From: Sipunculus nudus
Lineage: Eukaryota; Annelida; Sipuncula; Golfingiida; Sipunculidae
NCBI GenBank assembly: GCA_026874595.1
Contig: CM049312.1
Span: 49,849,429 to 49,913,428, forward strand
Length of the DNA stretch: 64,000 bases
Direction of reading: 5' to 3'
Both the position numbers and the translations under genes were made by a program. Shown here piece by piece: positions 35,179 to 48,042 of the stretch (the stretch's first letter is position 1; the number at the start of each line of letters is the position of its first letter). The notes beneath the pieces were generated by a model. That model was not told the origin of the DNA and searched no databases. It was given only the letters and a program-made list of their open reading frames with translations.

Positions 35179-36028
35179 TTATTCTGGATATTTTGATAAA
35201 AAGTTTGTGAATATGTCAGTTTGAAAAAAAAAATATTTTAGCCAAAGTCTTTCAGTATGTGTAAACAGGTTTACCAACAGGCCAACATTGTGTCTGTATC
35301 TTTAAATAGGTTGAGAAACTGCCAACTGTTTCAGATTTGGCAACAGATCAAAAGTTCATTCAGTGCAGCCAGGTATAGGTCAGGAGTTCACTCAATGCAG
35401 TAGCTGCATTCTATTTATAGCATTGGCAGACTGCCCACTGCATCAGATCTGGCACCAAAGTTGAGCCTTGATCTATTTATAGCTTTGGTAGACTGCCAAC
35501 TGTGTCAGATTATGCAACGGGTCATGAGTTCACTCTGTGCAGTAGCCTGTGCAAGCAATTTGTTACAGTTACTCGGGGCAACTGCCTTTCTCACCTAAGC
35601 CTGGTCAGCCCCATGCATCAGATTCAAGGTAAGTTTGATGTATTGGGCCTAATATTTTGACCTGTCTATGTGTCTTTGATGGCTTTCTCGCTCACAAGAC
35701 AGATGTCGCCACTTACAATGACTTTTTGCACAGTGTGTGTCCCTGCGTTTTTCTCAGGATGGGTTTGATATATTAGTCTGAAATTAGGCATATGTATATA
35801 TCTCTGATAGCTTTGTTATATACAAGACAGGTGGCGCCAGCTGCCATCATTTTTGTGTTGTGTGAACCTGTGCCAGAATTTCAGCAGTGATGTTTGTGTA
35901 ATTGTTTTATATTCAAAATGTTTAGTACTTGCATAGTTCATATACATGAAAAGTAATGGTCCAGCATTGAAGCATTATACCTGGTATATTTCCCAATGCA
36001 CAGGTTCGCATTAGGCCTGTAGGCCTTG

Positions 36029-36383
36029 TTTAAATAATTCTAGGCCTATTATTATTACTTTTTGTCTTCTATACTCATCCTGTGATATAAACTGCATGTA
36101 CTCATTCTTATGATGTAGGAAATGAGGGAGTTTAATGGGTTTGGATATTATTTGAGTTAAAAGAAATATATCTTGTCATTTGACAGTCTGATTGGCTTTT
36201 TGAAGCATTAAATGAGCATATATGATCTCTACATTCATGAAACATGACTGGTTTAATACCATGAAAAGGAAAGTCCACCTTATGTACAGCAACTACAACC
36301 ATGTGTGTGAGTGTTTTAGTGCAGCTCTTTTTAGCATGTATTTTTTCATACTTGTTTCATATGTTTGTCTAATCATGATGAAG
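36029..36383. other. SETD6 intron 3' part
   Basis: Low-repeat intronic sequence leading to the acceptor. A pyrimidine-rich segment (CTTGTTTCATATGTTTGTCT) precedes the AG used at 36382-36383. Confidence 0.5.
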
Positions 36384-36522
36384 AACAAGCAGCCACTGAG
36401 AGCAGAAGTGGCTGGGTGCGTCTGCTGATTGCTCTCATGTATGAAGTCAGCAGCCCGGGATCAATGTGGCGACCATATATTGACATCATTCCTCAAGTTG
36501 ATCTCCCACTGTTCTGGCCAAA
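36384..36522 (+). CDS. SETD6: SETD6 exon (SET insert region), partial gene
   Basis: Encodes about 46 residues including ESRSGWVRLLIALMYE and PGSMWRPYIDIIPQ, ending in DLPLFWPK. The GW..LL.AL.YE and WRPY segments are characteristic of SETD6 and related Rubisco-methyltransferase-type SET proteins. The acceptor ATGATGAAG (AG at 36382-36383) restores the codon split after 24479, and the donor is AAA/GTAAGC at 36522/36523. A different frame with a Met at 36222 has no homology and is not used. The tract before the acceptor is modest. The next acceptor AG three codons later would break the frame. Confidence 0.88.
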
Positions 36523-36610
36523 GTAAGCTGCTTTAAAACTTTAATCCAAGAGGGAGGACTGCTGTCCATCCATCCCCAGTATGTCACAACATACTTTTGA
36601 AACCCATTCA

Positions 36611-39600
36611 ACTAGCATTCCCAAAGTTTAACACATTAATCCCTGCAGCTAGCATCCCCAAAGTTTAACACATTAATCCCTGCAGCTAGCATCCCCAAAG
36701 TTTAACACATTAGTCCCTGCAGCTAGCATCCCCAAATTTTAACACATGCACCCCTGCAGCTAGCATCCCCAAAGTTCAACACATTAACCCCTGCATCTAG
36801 CATCCCCAAATTTTAACACATGCACCCCTGCAGCTAGCATCCCCAAAGTTTAACACATTAACCCCTGCATCTAGCATCCCCAAAGTTTAACACATTAACC
36901 CCTGCAGCTTGCATCCCCAAAGTTTAACACATTAATCCCTGCAGCTAGCATCCCCAAAGTTTAACACATTAATCCCTGCAGCTAACATCCCCAAAGTTTA
37001 ACACATTAATCCCTGAAGCTAGCATCCCCAAAGTTTAACACATTAATCCCTGCAGCCAGCATCCCCAAATTTTAACACATGCACCCCTGCAGCTAGCATC
37101 CCCAAAGTTTAACACATTAACCCCTGCAGCTTGCATGCCCAAAGTTTAACACATTAATCCCTGCAGCTAGCATCCCCAAAGTTTAACACAATAATCCCTG
37201 AAGCTAGCATCCCCAAAGTTTAACACATTAATCCCTGCAGCTAGCATCCCCAAAGGTTAACACATTAATCCCTGCAGCTAGCATCCCCAAAATTTAACAC
37301 ATTAATCCCCGCAGCTAGCATCCCCAAAGTTTAACACATTAATCCCTGCAGCTAGCATCCCCAAAGTTTAACACATCAATCTCTGCAGCTAGCATCCCCA
37401 TAGTTTAACAAATTAATTCCTGCAGCTAGCATCCCCAAAGTTTAACACATTAATCCCTGCAGCTAGCATCCCCAAATTTTAACACATGCACCCCTGCAGC
37501 TGGCATCCCCAAAGTTTAACACATTAACCCCTGCAGCTAGCATCCCCAAAGTTAAACACATTAACCCCTGCAGCAACATCCCCAAAGTTTAACACATTAA
37601 TCCCTGCAGCTAGCATCCCCAAAGTTTAACACATTAATCCCTGCAGCTAGCATCCCCAAAGTCTAACACATTAATCCCTGCAGCTAGCATCCCCAATGTT
37701 TAACACATTAACCCCTGCAGCTAGCATCCCCAAAGTTTAACACATGCACCCCTGCAGCAAGCATCCCAAAAGTTGAACACATTAATCCCTGCATCCCAAA
37801 AGTTGAACACATTAACTCCTGCAGCTAGCATTCCCAAAGTTTAACACATTAATCCCTGCAGCTAGCATCCCCAAATTTTAACACATGCACCCCTGCAGCT
37901 AGCATCACAAAAGTTTAACACATTAACCCCTGCAGCTAGCATCCCCAATGTTTAACACATTAACCCCTGCAGCTAGCATCCCCAAAGTTTAACACATTAA
38001 CCCCTGCAGCTAGCATCCCCAAAGTTTAACACATGCACCCCTGCAGCAAGCATCCCAAAAGTTGAACACATTAATCCCTGCATCCCAAAAGTTGAACACA
38101 TTAACTCCTGCAGCTAGCATTCCCAAAGTTTAACACATTAATCCCTGCAGCTAGCATCCGCAAAGTTTAACACATTAATCCCTGCAGCTTGCATCCCCAA
38201 AGTTTAACACATTAATCCCTGCAGCTAGCATCCCCAAAGTTTAACACATTAATCCCTGCAGCTTGCATCCCCAAAGTTTAACACATTAACCCCAGTAGCT
38301 AGCATCCCCAAAGTATAACACATGCACCCCTGCAGCTAGCATCCCAAAAGTTTAACACATTAACCCCTGCATCCCAAAAGTTGAACACATTAACCCCTGC
38401 ATCCCCAAATTTTAACACATGCACCCCTGCAGCTGGCATCCCCAAAGTTAAACACATTAACCCCTGCAGCTAGCATCCCCAAAGTTTAACACATTAACCC
38501 CTGCAGCAACTTCCCCAAAGTTTAACACATTAATCCCTGCAGCTAGCATCCCCAAAGTTTAACACATTAATCCTTGCAGCTAGCATCCCCAAAGTCTAAC
38601 ACATTAATCCCTGCAGCTAGCATCCCCAATGTTTAACACATTAACCCCTGCAGCTAGCATCCCCAAAGTTTAACACATTAACCCCTGCAGCTAGCATCCC
38701 CAAAGTTTAACACATGCACCCCTGCAGCAAGCATCCCAAAAGTTCAACACATTAATCCCTGCATCCCAAAAGTTGAACACATTAACTCCTGCAGCTAGCA
38801 TTCCCAAAGTTTAACACATGCACCCCTGCAGCTAGCATCACAAAAGTTTTAACACATTAATCCCTGCAGCTAGCATCCCCAAAGTTTAACACATTAATCC
38901 CTGCAGCTAGCATCCCCAAATTTTAACACATGCACCCCTGCAGCTAGCATCTCAAAAGTTTAACACATTAACCCCTGCAGCTAGCATCCCCAATGTTTAA
39001 CACATTAACCCCTGCAGCTAGCATCCCCAAGGTTTAACACATTAACCCCTGCAGCTAGCATCCCCAAAGTTTAACACATGCACCCCTGCAGCAAGCATCC
39101 CAAAAGTTGAACACATTAATCCCTGCATCCCAAAAGTTGAACACATTAACTCCTGCAGCTAGCATTCCCAAAGTTTAACACATTAATCCCTGCAGCTAGC
39201 ATCCGCAAAGTTTAACACATTAATCCCTGCAGCTTGCATCCCCAAAGTTTAACACATTAATCCCTGCAGCTAGCATCCCCAAAGTTTAACACATTAATCC
39301 CTGCAGCTTGCATCCCCAAAGTTTAACACATTAACCCCAGTAGCTAGCATCCCCAAAGTATAACACATGCACCCCTGCAGCTAGCATCCCAAAAGTTTAA
39401 CACATTAACCCCTGCATCCCAAAAGTTGAACACATTAACCCCTGCATCCCAAAAGTTTAACACATTAACCCCTGCATCCCAAAAGTTTAACACATTAATC
39501 CCTGCAGCTAGCATCCCCAAAGTTTACACATTAATCCCTGCAGCTTGCATCCCCAAAGTTTAACACATTAATCCCTGCAGCTAGCATCCCCAAAGTTTAA

Positions 39601-40339
39601 CACATTAATCCCTGCAGCTTGCATCCCCAAAGTTTAACACATTAACCCCAGTAGCTAGCATCCCCAAAGTATAACACATGCACCCCTGCAGCTAGCATCC
39701 CCAAAGTTTAACACATTAACCCCTGCATCCCAAAAGTTGAACACATTAACCCCTGCATCCCAAAAGTTTAACACATTTACTCCTGCATCCCAAAAGTTTA
39801 ACACATCAACCCCTGCAGCTAGCATCCCCAAAGTTTAGCACATTAATCCCAGCAGCTAGCATCCCAAAAATTTAACACATTAACCCCTGCAGCTAGCATC
39901 CCAAGAGTTTAACGCATTAACCCCTGCAGCTAGCATCCCAGAGGGTTTAACAGATTAACCCCTGCATCTAGCATCCAAAAAGTTTAACACATTAATCCCA
40001 GCAGCTAGCATCCCAAAAATTTAACACATTAACCCCTGCAGCTAGCATCCCCAGAGTTTAACGCATTAACCCCTGCAGCTAGCATCCCAGAGGGTTTAAC
40101 AGATTAACCCCTGCATCTAGCATCCCCAAAGTACAACACATGCACAGCTGCAGCTAGCATCACCAAAGTTCAACACATTAACCCCTGCAGCTAGCATCAC
40201 CAAAGTTTAACACACCCACCCCTGCAGCTAGCATCTCAAAAGTTTAACACATTAACCCCTGCTGCTAGCATTGCTAAAGCATCCCCAAAAGTTAACTCAT
40301 TAATCCCCTGCGGTTAGCATCCCAAAAGTTTAACACATG
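36611..40339. repeat. Minisatellite, 37-bp unit, about 100 copies, higher-order structure
   Basis: The unit is CTAGCATCCCCAAAGTTTAA followed by CACATTAATCCCTGCAG. Variants are interspersed: CACATGCACCCCTGCAG, GCATCCCAAAAGTTGAACAC and CAGTAGCTAGC..GTATAACAC. Variant order repeats at offsets of 1045 bp (38158 to 39203; 38295 to 39340), 311 bp (39340 to 39651) and about 933 bp (37571 to 38504). It starts 88 bp after a SETD6 exon and fills most of the 5.7-kb intron. There is no palindromic or protein-coding structure. Confidence 0.97.
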
Positions 40340-40519
40340 ATTTTTCATCTCCAGGTGGCACCACTTTTGTCAAACTACTTGTTAATATCCATAATTGTTT
40401 CTTCCACATTTCTCCAGTCATTGAGCAAATATGAACAATTCAACCTTAGTCTTTTGTACAATTCTGTGGAGCAAGGCTAGTAAAATGATTATGAAGTGGA
40501 TATATTTATTAGTTATTTA
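40340..40519. other. Short intronic spacer
   Basis: Contains a single GGTGGCACCACTTTTG, a trace of a core repeat. Nothing else seen. Confidence 0.4.
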
Positions 40520-41967
40520 TTGTATCCACCAAAATGAAGTTTTTGACCGGGTTCCGCCGCTGCCGCTGCTTCGTTTCCGGAGAACTCCTCTGAGACTACC
40601 GGACAGATTTTTCGGAAACTGACACAAATTATCGGGTCATATGTGAACTGGTGCCTAACCAAGTGGCCTTGACCTCTGACCTTTCCTCTCTGCCCAGCGT
40701 CCATTTGTGCGTCTGTTTCCACACATAAACCCACATATCTCCGGAACCGTTTGACTGATCAGGAAAAAAAATTTACACAAATGTAGCCCTTGGATAGCTT
40801 TATAACATACACAAAAAAAGGTGACGCCACCTGCAACCATGTTTGCACAGTGTCCATCTGTTCATCTGCTTTGGGTTAAAATCACTGATATCTCTGCAGT
40901 GGTTTGACTAATTCACCTAATATTCGGCATGCGTATACATCCTATATAGCTTTCTTGATTTTATGACAGGTGGCGCCACCTACATTCACGTTAACGCTGC
41001 AGACATCCAAGCTAATATCTCAGGAATCGTTTGACCAATCAGGAAAAAAAACTTACACAAATGTAGCCCTTGGATAGCTTTATAACATACACAAAAAAAG
41101 GTGACGCCATCTGCAACCATGTTTGCACAGTGTCCATCTGTTCATATGCCTTGGGTTAAAATCACTCGTATCTCTGCAGTGGTTTGACTAATTCACCTAA
41201 AATTCGGCATGCGTATACATCCTAGATAGCTTTCTTGATTTTATGACAGGTGGCGCCACCTACATTCACGTTAACCCTGTAGACATCCAAGCTCATATCT
41301 CAGGAATCGTTTGACCAATCAGGAAAAAAACTTACACAAATGTAGCCCTTGGATAGCTGTAAAACATATACAAAAATGGTGGCGCCACCTGCAGCCATTT
41401 TTGCACAGCGTCCATCTGTTTGTCTCCCTTGGGTTAAAATCACTCGTATCTCTGCAGTGGTTTGACTAATTCACCTAAAATTCGGCATGCGTATACATCC
41501 TAGATAGCTTTCTTGATTTTATGACAGGTGGCGCCACCTACATTCACGTTAACGCTGCAGACATCCAAGCCCATATATCAGGAATCGTTTGACCAATCAG
41601 GAAAAAAAAACTTACACAAATGTAGCCCTTGGATAGCTGTATAACATATACAAAAATGGTGGCGCCACCTGCAGCAATTTTTGCACAGCATCCATCTGTT
41701 TGTCTGCCTTGGGTTAAAATCACTCATATCTCTGCAATGGTTTGACTTTTCCACCTGAAATTTTGCATGTGTATACATCTTGGATAGTTTCTTGTTCAAA
41801 TAACAGGTGGTGCCACGTACAATCATGTTTATGTGGCAGAGTTCCATTCTATTATGTAACACATATAACTCTATTTCCCCTTGCCACTCAATCCATGCCT
41901 CACTTCACTCGTCCTACTCTGTTTTCGGCGGATACACGTAGTCGCTTGTCAACTACCTGTCTTCTAG
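40520..41967 (+). mobile_element. Family-C Helentron-like element, complete
   Basis: Starts TTGTATCCACCAAAATG, with a CCGCCGCTGCCGCTGCTTC stretch in place of the (CCG)n of other copies. The core has about two and a half dimers of 280 bp. GGTGGCGCCACC lies at 40969, 41249, 41378, 41527 and 41658. The 3' end is CGGCGGATACACGTAGTCGC, a near-palindromic GTAGTCG-CTTGTCAACTAC, then CTAG at 41964-41967. Confidence 0.82.
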
Positions 41968-42184
41968 TTATATATTTAAAGTTATATCAAACTTTTCAAA
42001 TTTATCATTAAACAATTATATCTCATTTTAGAGTTCATGATATTATAGATTTTAGAAGATGATACCAGCTGTTAGCATTCAGATGTCTTACATCAGTCCT
42101 AGAGATAATAAGCACAGGCTGGATAGTATTTTGTCATCAAACATGGTGTGTTATGTACCACTAATCTTGTGGTGCTTTATTCAG

Positions 42185-42313
42185 GGATGAGATGGAGAGA
42201 GAGTTGTCAGGTACGGGTGTGCCCGAGGCTGTGAACAGGGATGTCAAGTCTATACAGGAGGAGTTCAGCAACATTGTGCTTCCATTTGTCAAGAAGCACA
42301 ATACAGTCTTCCC
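42185..42313 (+). CDS. SETD6: SETD6 exon (GTGVPEAV region), partial gene
   Basis: Encodes about 43 residues: DEMERELSGTGVPEAV, then RDVKSIQEEFSNIVLPFV and KKHNTVF. The L.GTGVPEAV..D...I..E...IVLPF block is highly specific for SETD6. The acceptor is TTTATTCAG at 42176-42184, which completes the Lys codon split after 36522. The donor is CCC/GTGAGT at 42313/42314, leaving two bases of the next codon. The three exons together give about 137 residues with no stop. The following part, carrying the conserved NH motif and the Tyr of the SET active site, was searched for by eye in 42400-64000 and not found. Confidence 0.92.
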
Positions 42314-42476
42314 GTGAGTAAAGCTGACCATCCTCTGCCTTTATCTTTAAGTTCAGTTCTGCAGAAATATTAGATTTTTGTGAACCCCATAACATTTAAA
42401 GTGCTGCATGTTAATTAAGACTGGCAATTAGCAGATTTTTGCAGCTCAGTTCTGGTGATTGGTTAGTGTATCCGCC

Positions 42477-43362
42477 AAAACAAAGTTTTTCAGATACTAT
42501 GTTTTTGACCGGGTTCCTCCGCCACCACTATAATAGTTTCAGGAGAACTCCTCTGAGGCTAATGGACTGATTTTCCAGAAACTTAAACCAATTATTGGGT
42601 ACCATGTGAACTGGTGCCACTATTTGGTGTTGACGTCTCACCTTTCCTCTATGCAGTGTGTCCATCTGTTCATCTTTACACATTAAACCACATATCTTCT
42701 GTCTTGTTTGACTGATCAGGCTGAAATTTTGCACAAGTGTAGCTTTTGGGTAGCTTCATTTAATATAATTAACTGGTGGCGCCACCTGCAACCATTTTTG
42801 CACAGTGTCCATCTGTTTGTCTGCCTTGGGTTAAAATCAGTCATATCTCAGCGGTGGTGTGACTTATTAACCTGAAATTTGGCATGCATATACATCTGGG
42901 ATAGCTTTCTTGATTTTATGACAGGTGGTGCCACCTACATTCTGGTTCATGCTGCAGTTATCCATGCTAATATCTCCGGACTGGTCTTACATATCTTCCA
43001 GAAATTTTGCATGTGTTTAGATCTCACTTAGCTCTTTATCATTCACAAACCTTTTGGTGCCATCTGCAACCATTTTCGCACAGCATCCTTCTGTTTGTCT
43101 GCTGTTGGATAAAATTACTCATATCTCGGCAGTGGTTTGCCTTATCCACCTGAAATATTGCATGTGAAAACATCTTGGATAGTTTCTCTTTCAAATAACA
43201 GGTGGCACCACCTAGAATCATGTTTACATGGCAGATATCCATGCTAATATGTCATACATCCTACTGTATTTCCCCTTGCCACTCAATCCATGCTTCACTT
43301 CACCCATCCTACTCTGATTTTGGCAGATATACGTAGTCGCTTGTCAGCTACCTGTATTCTAG
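42477..43362 (+). mobile_element. Family-C Helentron-like element, short copy
   Basis: Starts TGTATCCGCCAAAACAAAG about 160 bp after the SETD6 exon. It has the CCGCCACCACT stretch and a core with GGTGGCGCCACC at about 42776 and related forms. The 3' end is TTTTGGCAGATATACGTAG, then CTAG at 43359-43362. Confidence 0.8.
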
Positions 43363-44049
43363 TTGATAAATATTGATATTAATTTGGCAAGAGATTAAGT
43401 TAAGTTTAATAAACCTGCACAAAAGTTATATCATTGTAGTTCCTGCAGCCCAGTGGGCAATAATAAAAGGAAGTTTAGACACTTTACTTTGTTTCACTTT
43501 TATGCAGTGAATATGCAACACAAAATTTATTATAAATTTTTGGAAATTAATTGTTCCTTGAGGAATTCAAGCCTTGCTCTAAACAGAACCAGGAAATTGA
43601 AACTGATATCCCCTGAGAACAGATCATGGCTTGGGATCACTGCACCCCCTGTTGGCTATACAGTAAACAGCAGTGATTTTGTTTTAAGGTGCCTGTTCTA
43701 TTCCTCCATTTTCAGTATTACACCATGGGCAACATATAAAGCCCAGATTTTTCACTGCATTTTATTTGGGTTAATACTAATATTATTATTGATTAAAATT
43801 GTTTCAAAATAATTTTAATCAAGCACAAAAAAAAGTAAACAAGATAGTTTACCAATATATGGTATTCCTTATTAAAATTTGGGTCAGTTCATGAGATTGA
43901 TTTTTGGCATTCTAATTAATTATCATTTCGAACCAGTAATTGATTAATTGTGCCAGCCCTAATGTTTATTCCTCCAATTTTATACATGAATTGTTTCAAC
44001 CAAATTTTACCGAAAATTAAATTTTTGTGTACCCCATAACTTTCAAAGT
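43363..44049. other. SETD6 intron, nothing recognised
   Basis: Contains a 119-codon open frame at 43453-43812 with no similarity I can recognise and AT-driven composition. I do not call it a gene. Confidence 0.4.
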
Positions 44050-44960
44050 TTTTTTCTTAGCTCAGCTGACTATAAGTCATCTGAGCATTAGTTGTGGTCC
44101 ATTGTCCATCTTCTCTCCATCTTTCAGTCCTTTAGACTGGCACATTTTGAAACATTTTTTAGACCTACAAATACAAAATTCAGCATACAACAGTGTTAGA
44201 TGGCTCCAAGATCTATCAGATTGAAAACTGGGTCACTATGACTTTGTTCCTTTGAGAAATTAAGGAAAAACCTAACTTTTGGATTGAAAACTATTAACAA
44301 ACTTTAGGACTGCCTAATATCAAAACCAATTGTCTGTTTCTCTTCATATTTACCATAAATATTCCCCTATATAGTTCCCATATACATGCTAGAAATTAGG
44401 TCAGTATTAAAAAAATTTATAAAAATTATCGGCCAAAACATAATGCACTTGGTAAAAAAAGGGAAGGATATTTACCCATGTGACTTGATAATTTTTTAAG
44501 CTAGAGACTTTTTTCATGGATATATAACTTTATTTAATCAAGATTCAATTGTATACCCATGATTTGATCTGAATTTTGTAATTTTGTTAAGATATTAGCA
44601 TAAATATAAAATCAGTACCTTAAATTTTGCCCTACTTTGACCATGGTCTGTTTTTAGCTCAGCTGACTATAAGTCATCTGAGCTATAGTCGTGGTCCATT
44701 GTCTGTCGTCCATCCGTCTGTCCGCTCATTTGTAGATGTGGCACATTTGGAACCTTAAGACCTAGGAATCCAAAATTTGGCATAATATTAGATGTCCTCA
44801 AGATCTCCTACCATTCAGAAAACTGGGTCTTTTCGACTTTTTATCTTTAAGATATTAAGGAAAAACCTCAATTTTTTTATTAAAAACCTATTTTCATAAT
44901 TCAGGACTACATAATATCAAAACCACTCATATGTACATGCCAGAAATTAGGTCTGCATTA
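44050..44960 (+). repeat. Two diverged family-A 5' fragments in tandem
   Basis: TTAGCTCAGCTGACTATAAG at about 44058 and 44654. The first has lost most of its (GTCC)n run, the second keeps GTCCATCCGTCTGTCC. Neither has a 3' end. Confidence 0.7.
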
Positions 44961-45231
44961 TTAGCATACCTGTGAGCTTATGCGATGGTGTGACAGCGTC
45001 TGGCTTCTGTCGTCTGGTGTCTGTTGGCCATCGTCCGTGGTCCGGCGTCTGATCGTTAACCCATACTATCTTGAAAACAGCAAGCATCACAAAATTTTAT
45101 GCAAATAATCAGTCATCTGAAAAACTCTATCGGATTTTGCTTATTTTTTGGCTACTTGCATTTTCTTAGATTTTATAGGGAAAAAGCTAAAAAAGCTTTA
45201 AAAATCTTCTTCTACAAAACTGTTCAGCCAT
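44961..45231 (+). repeat. Family-B 5' fragment
   Basis: TTAGCATACCTGTGAGCTTA at 44961, then about 260 bp of family-B core up to ACTGTTCAGCCA, where it switches to family C. Confidence 0.7.
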
Positions 45232-48042
45232 TTGTGTGTCTGTTGCCACACATAAACCCACACATCTCGGGAACCATTTGACCAATCAGGCTAAAAATTT
45301 TGCACAAATGTAGCCCTTTGATAGCTTTATAACATACACTAAAAATGGTGGCGCCACTTGCAACCATTTATGCACAGCGTCCATCTGAAAAGGCCATGTG
45401 ACAGTGTAAGCTGTCCTCAGCTTGGTCATATCCGTGGATCAAGGGCAGGAAATATATTATCAGAGATTTTTATTATACATTCTGAGAAAACACAAGGCCG
45501 TAAACGACAGTTTTATTCAAGTTTTAATTAACCCCGGTCTTCCTTGCCTCCACAGACAGACACACTAATGAACAATTACATGCGATATAACTGCATACAT
45601 GCAGCGTAGGTATCCAGCATAGCGAACCGCAGAGTGAGAGCACGGAAGCTAGGGCAACACGTGGACAACACGTCAGTCGTTCTTTGATCAAACTTTGTTT
45701 TCCTATCTTTTTGATGAAAGTTTTCATGAAAGAATCATATATTTCACATTCTGTGGAGTACTAATTTTGACTAAGTCTTGCAGGTTTTGTGTTCGTTTGT
45801 TCATAGCGATATCGATGTCAGGTTGAACTTTGGTCTATTTTTTCCCCCGACCTTTCCTCAGGGCCGCAGTCATTCATTATGATTTGGGGTGATTTTTAAG
45901 TAGGAACTTCCGAATGGAGTGATAATTGCTCCTGCGTGTAAGTACACAGGCGAACAGCATGACCTAGTTTTGGGCTTCTTGGGACAGGCAGCCATCCCCG
46001 TACTGAGTGAGCGCTAATCGGTGCTGTAATCTGCCATTTGTCACCTGTCTGTAGTTCAGATACCACGGCCAACAGGCTTTTACCGTTTACATGTTTGCAA
46101 ACTTACGCAAGCACCAAATGTTTTTGTGGTGAAATACTGTAACATAATTGGATGTCAAATACACAGGGGCCGATGCCCTGGATAAAATCCCAACTGATTA
46201 TGCAATACCCGTGCCTCTTGCACTCGTATTTAATCGCCAGTGAATGAAGCTCATTATAGCCAGACGCAGGTCATTTCCTGGTTGTCATCAACCATGTAAA
46301 TTGCAAACATTTTAATATACTGCATTATCCAAATGAAAGAACAGCGTAAATAGTCAAAATTTGAATAAAAAAATATTCGGAAACCTTATTAGGCTGTATT
46401 TTTGGAATGAAAGGGGGACTTAGGTACCTGACTTCATCGGAAACGGATATCTAGTTGTCGATCAGTTAAGACATTCAGGCCGGCAGTTTGACTAAGTTCG
46501 TGCAAAATTTTGCCTCTCAGGCTAAGACCTGCACATAAGTCGACTTCCCTTTCTTGGATTATTTTTTGGGGAACAAATTTCTCAACATATATGCTTTTTT
46601 TTACCGTAGATCTCACATAGCTCTATATCATAGACAAAACTGGTGGCACCACCTGCAACCACTTATGCACAGAGTCCATCTGTTCATCTGCCTTCGGATA
46701 AAATCACTCATATCTCAGCAGTGGTTTGCAGGTTTATACATCCTGGACAGCTTTCTCGATTTATGACAGGTGTTGCCACCTACATTCATGTTTACTCTGC
46801 AGACATCCAAGCTCATATCTTGGTAACTCTTTGACTGATTGGGCCAAATTTTTGCATTGGTATACATCTCACATTGCTCTTCATCATAGGCAAAACTGGT
46901 GGCACCACCTGCAACCATTTATGCACAGCATACATCTGTTCATCTGCTTTGTTGTAAAATCACTCATATCTCAGCAGTGGTTTGACATATCCATCTGAAA
47001 TTTTGCAGGTTTATACATCCTGGAAAGCTTTCTCGATTTTATGACAGGTGGCGCCACCTACATTCAGGTTTACTCTGCAGAAATCCAAGCAAATATCTCG
47101 GGAACCGTTTGACCGATTGGGCCAAAATTTTGCATGTGTATAGGTCTCACATAGCTCTTCATCATAGGCAAAACCGGTGGTGCCACCTGCAACTACTTAT
47201 GCACAGCATCCATCTGTTCATCTTCCTTTGGATAAAATCACTCATATCTCAGAAGTGGTTAGACTTATCCACCTGAAATTTTGCAGGTTTATACATGCTG
47301 GACAGCCTTCTTAATTTTATGACAGGTGGCGCCTACCTACATTCATGTTTACTTTGCAGACATCCAAGCTCATATCTCGGGAACCATTTGACTGATTGGG
47401 CCAAATTTTTGCATGGGTATAGATCTCGCATAGCTCTTCATCTTAGGCAAAACTGGTGGCACCACCTGCAACCATTTATGCACAGCATACATCTGTTCAT
47501 TTGCTTTGTTGTAAAATCACTCATATCTCAGCAGTGGTTTGACATATCCACCTGAAATTTTGCAGGTTTATACATCCTGGAAAGCTTTCTCGATTTTATG
47601 ACAGGTGGCGCAACCTACATTCAGGTTTACTCTGCAGACATCCAAGCACATATCTCGGGAACCATTTGACTGATTGGGCCAAAATTTTGCATGTGTATAG
47701 GTCTCACATAGCTCTTCATCATAGGCAAAACCGGTGGTGCCACCTGCAACTACCTATGCACAGCGTCCATCTGTTCATCTGCCTTGGGATAAAATCACTC
47801 ATATCTCAGAAGTGGTTAGACTTATCCACCTGAAATTTTGCAGGTTTATACATCCTGGACAATTTTCTGGATTTTATGACAGGTGGCACCACCCACATTC
47901 ACATTTATGCTGCAGACATCCATGCTAAAATGCAACACACCTCACTCTATTCCCCTTGCCACTTAATCCATGCCTCACTTCACCCGTCCCACTCTGATTT
48001 CTGCGGATACACTTAGTCGCTTGTCGACTACCCATATTCTAG
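45232..48042 (+). mobile_element. Family-C element, 5'-truncated, with nested repeat R
   Basis: Enters family C within GTGTCTGTTGCCACACATAA. The core (45340 and 46610-47920) shows a period close to 280 bp. The 3' end is TTCTGCGGATACACTTAGTC, the hairpin GTCG-CTTGT-CGAC, then CTAG at 48039-48042. It is interrupted by R at 45376-46605. Confidence 0.75.
45376..46605 (-). repeat. Dispersed repeat R, longest copy (1.23 kb)
   Basis: Matches 15098-15958 and 18961-19640 in reverse orientation and joins the two parts without the family-B insertion, so it gives the uninterrupted order. Ends lie near GTGACAGTGTAAGCTG and TTTTTTTTACCG. Short open frames only. The class is unknown. Confidence 0.78.

Larger units (their letters stand above)
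31806..36028 (+). mobile_element. Family-B element with two nested insertions
   Basis: The 5' end TTTTTAGTGAACCTGTGAGC is at 31806. The 3' end GCACAGGTTCGCATTAGGCC then CTTG is at 36025-36028. It contains the TA-target element 32347-34363 and the family-D element 34539-35178. Both insertions are defined by comparison with the family-B copy at 52690-53000. Confidence 0.78.

Noticed and set aside
36611-40339. CRISPR-like array
   Set aside because: There are no unique spacers between units. The 37-bp unit is contiguous and the context is a eukaryotic intron.
43453-43812. 119-codon open frame in a SETD6 intron
   Set aside because: AT-driven composition, no recognised motif and no splice or phase link to the SETD6 exons.
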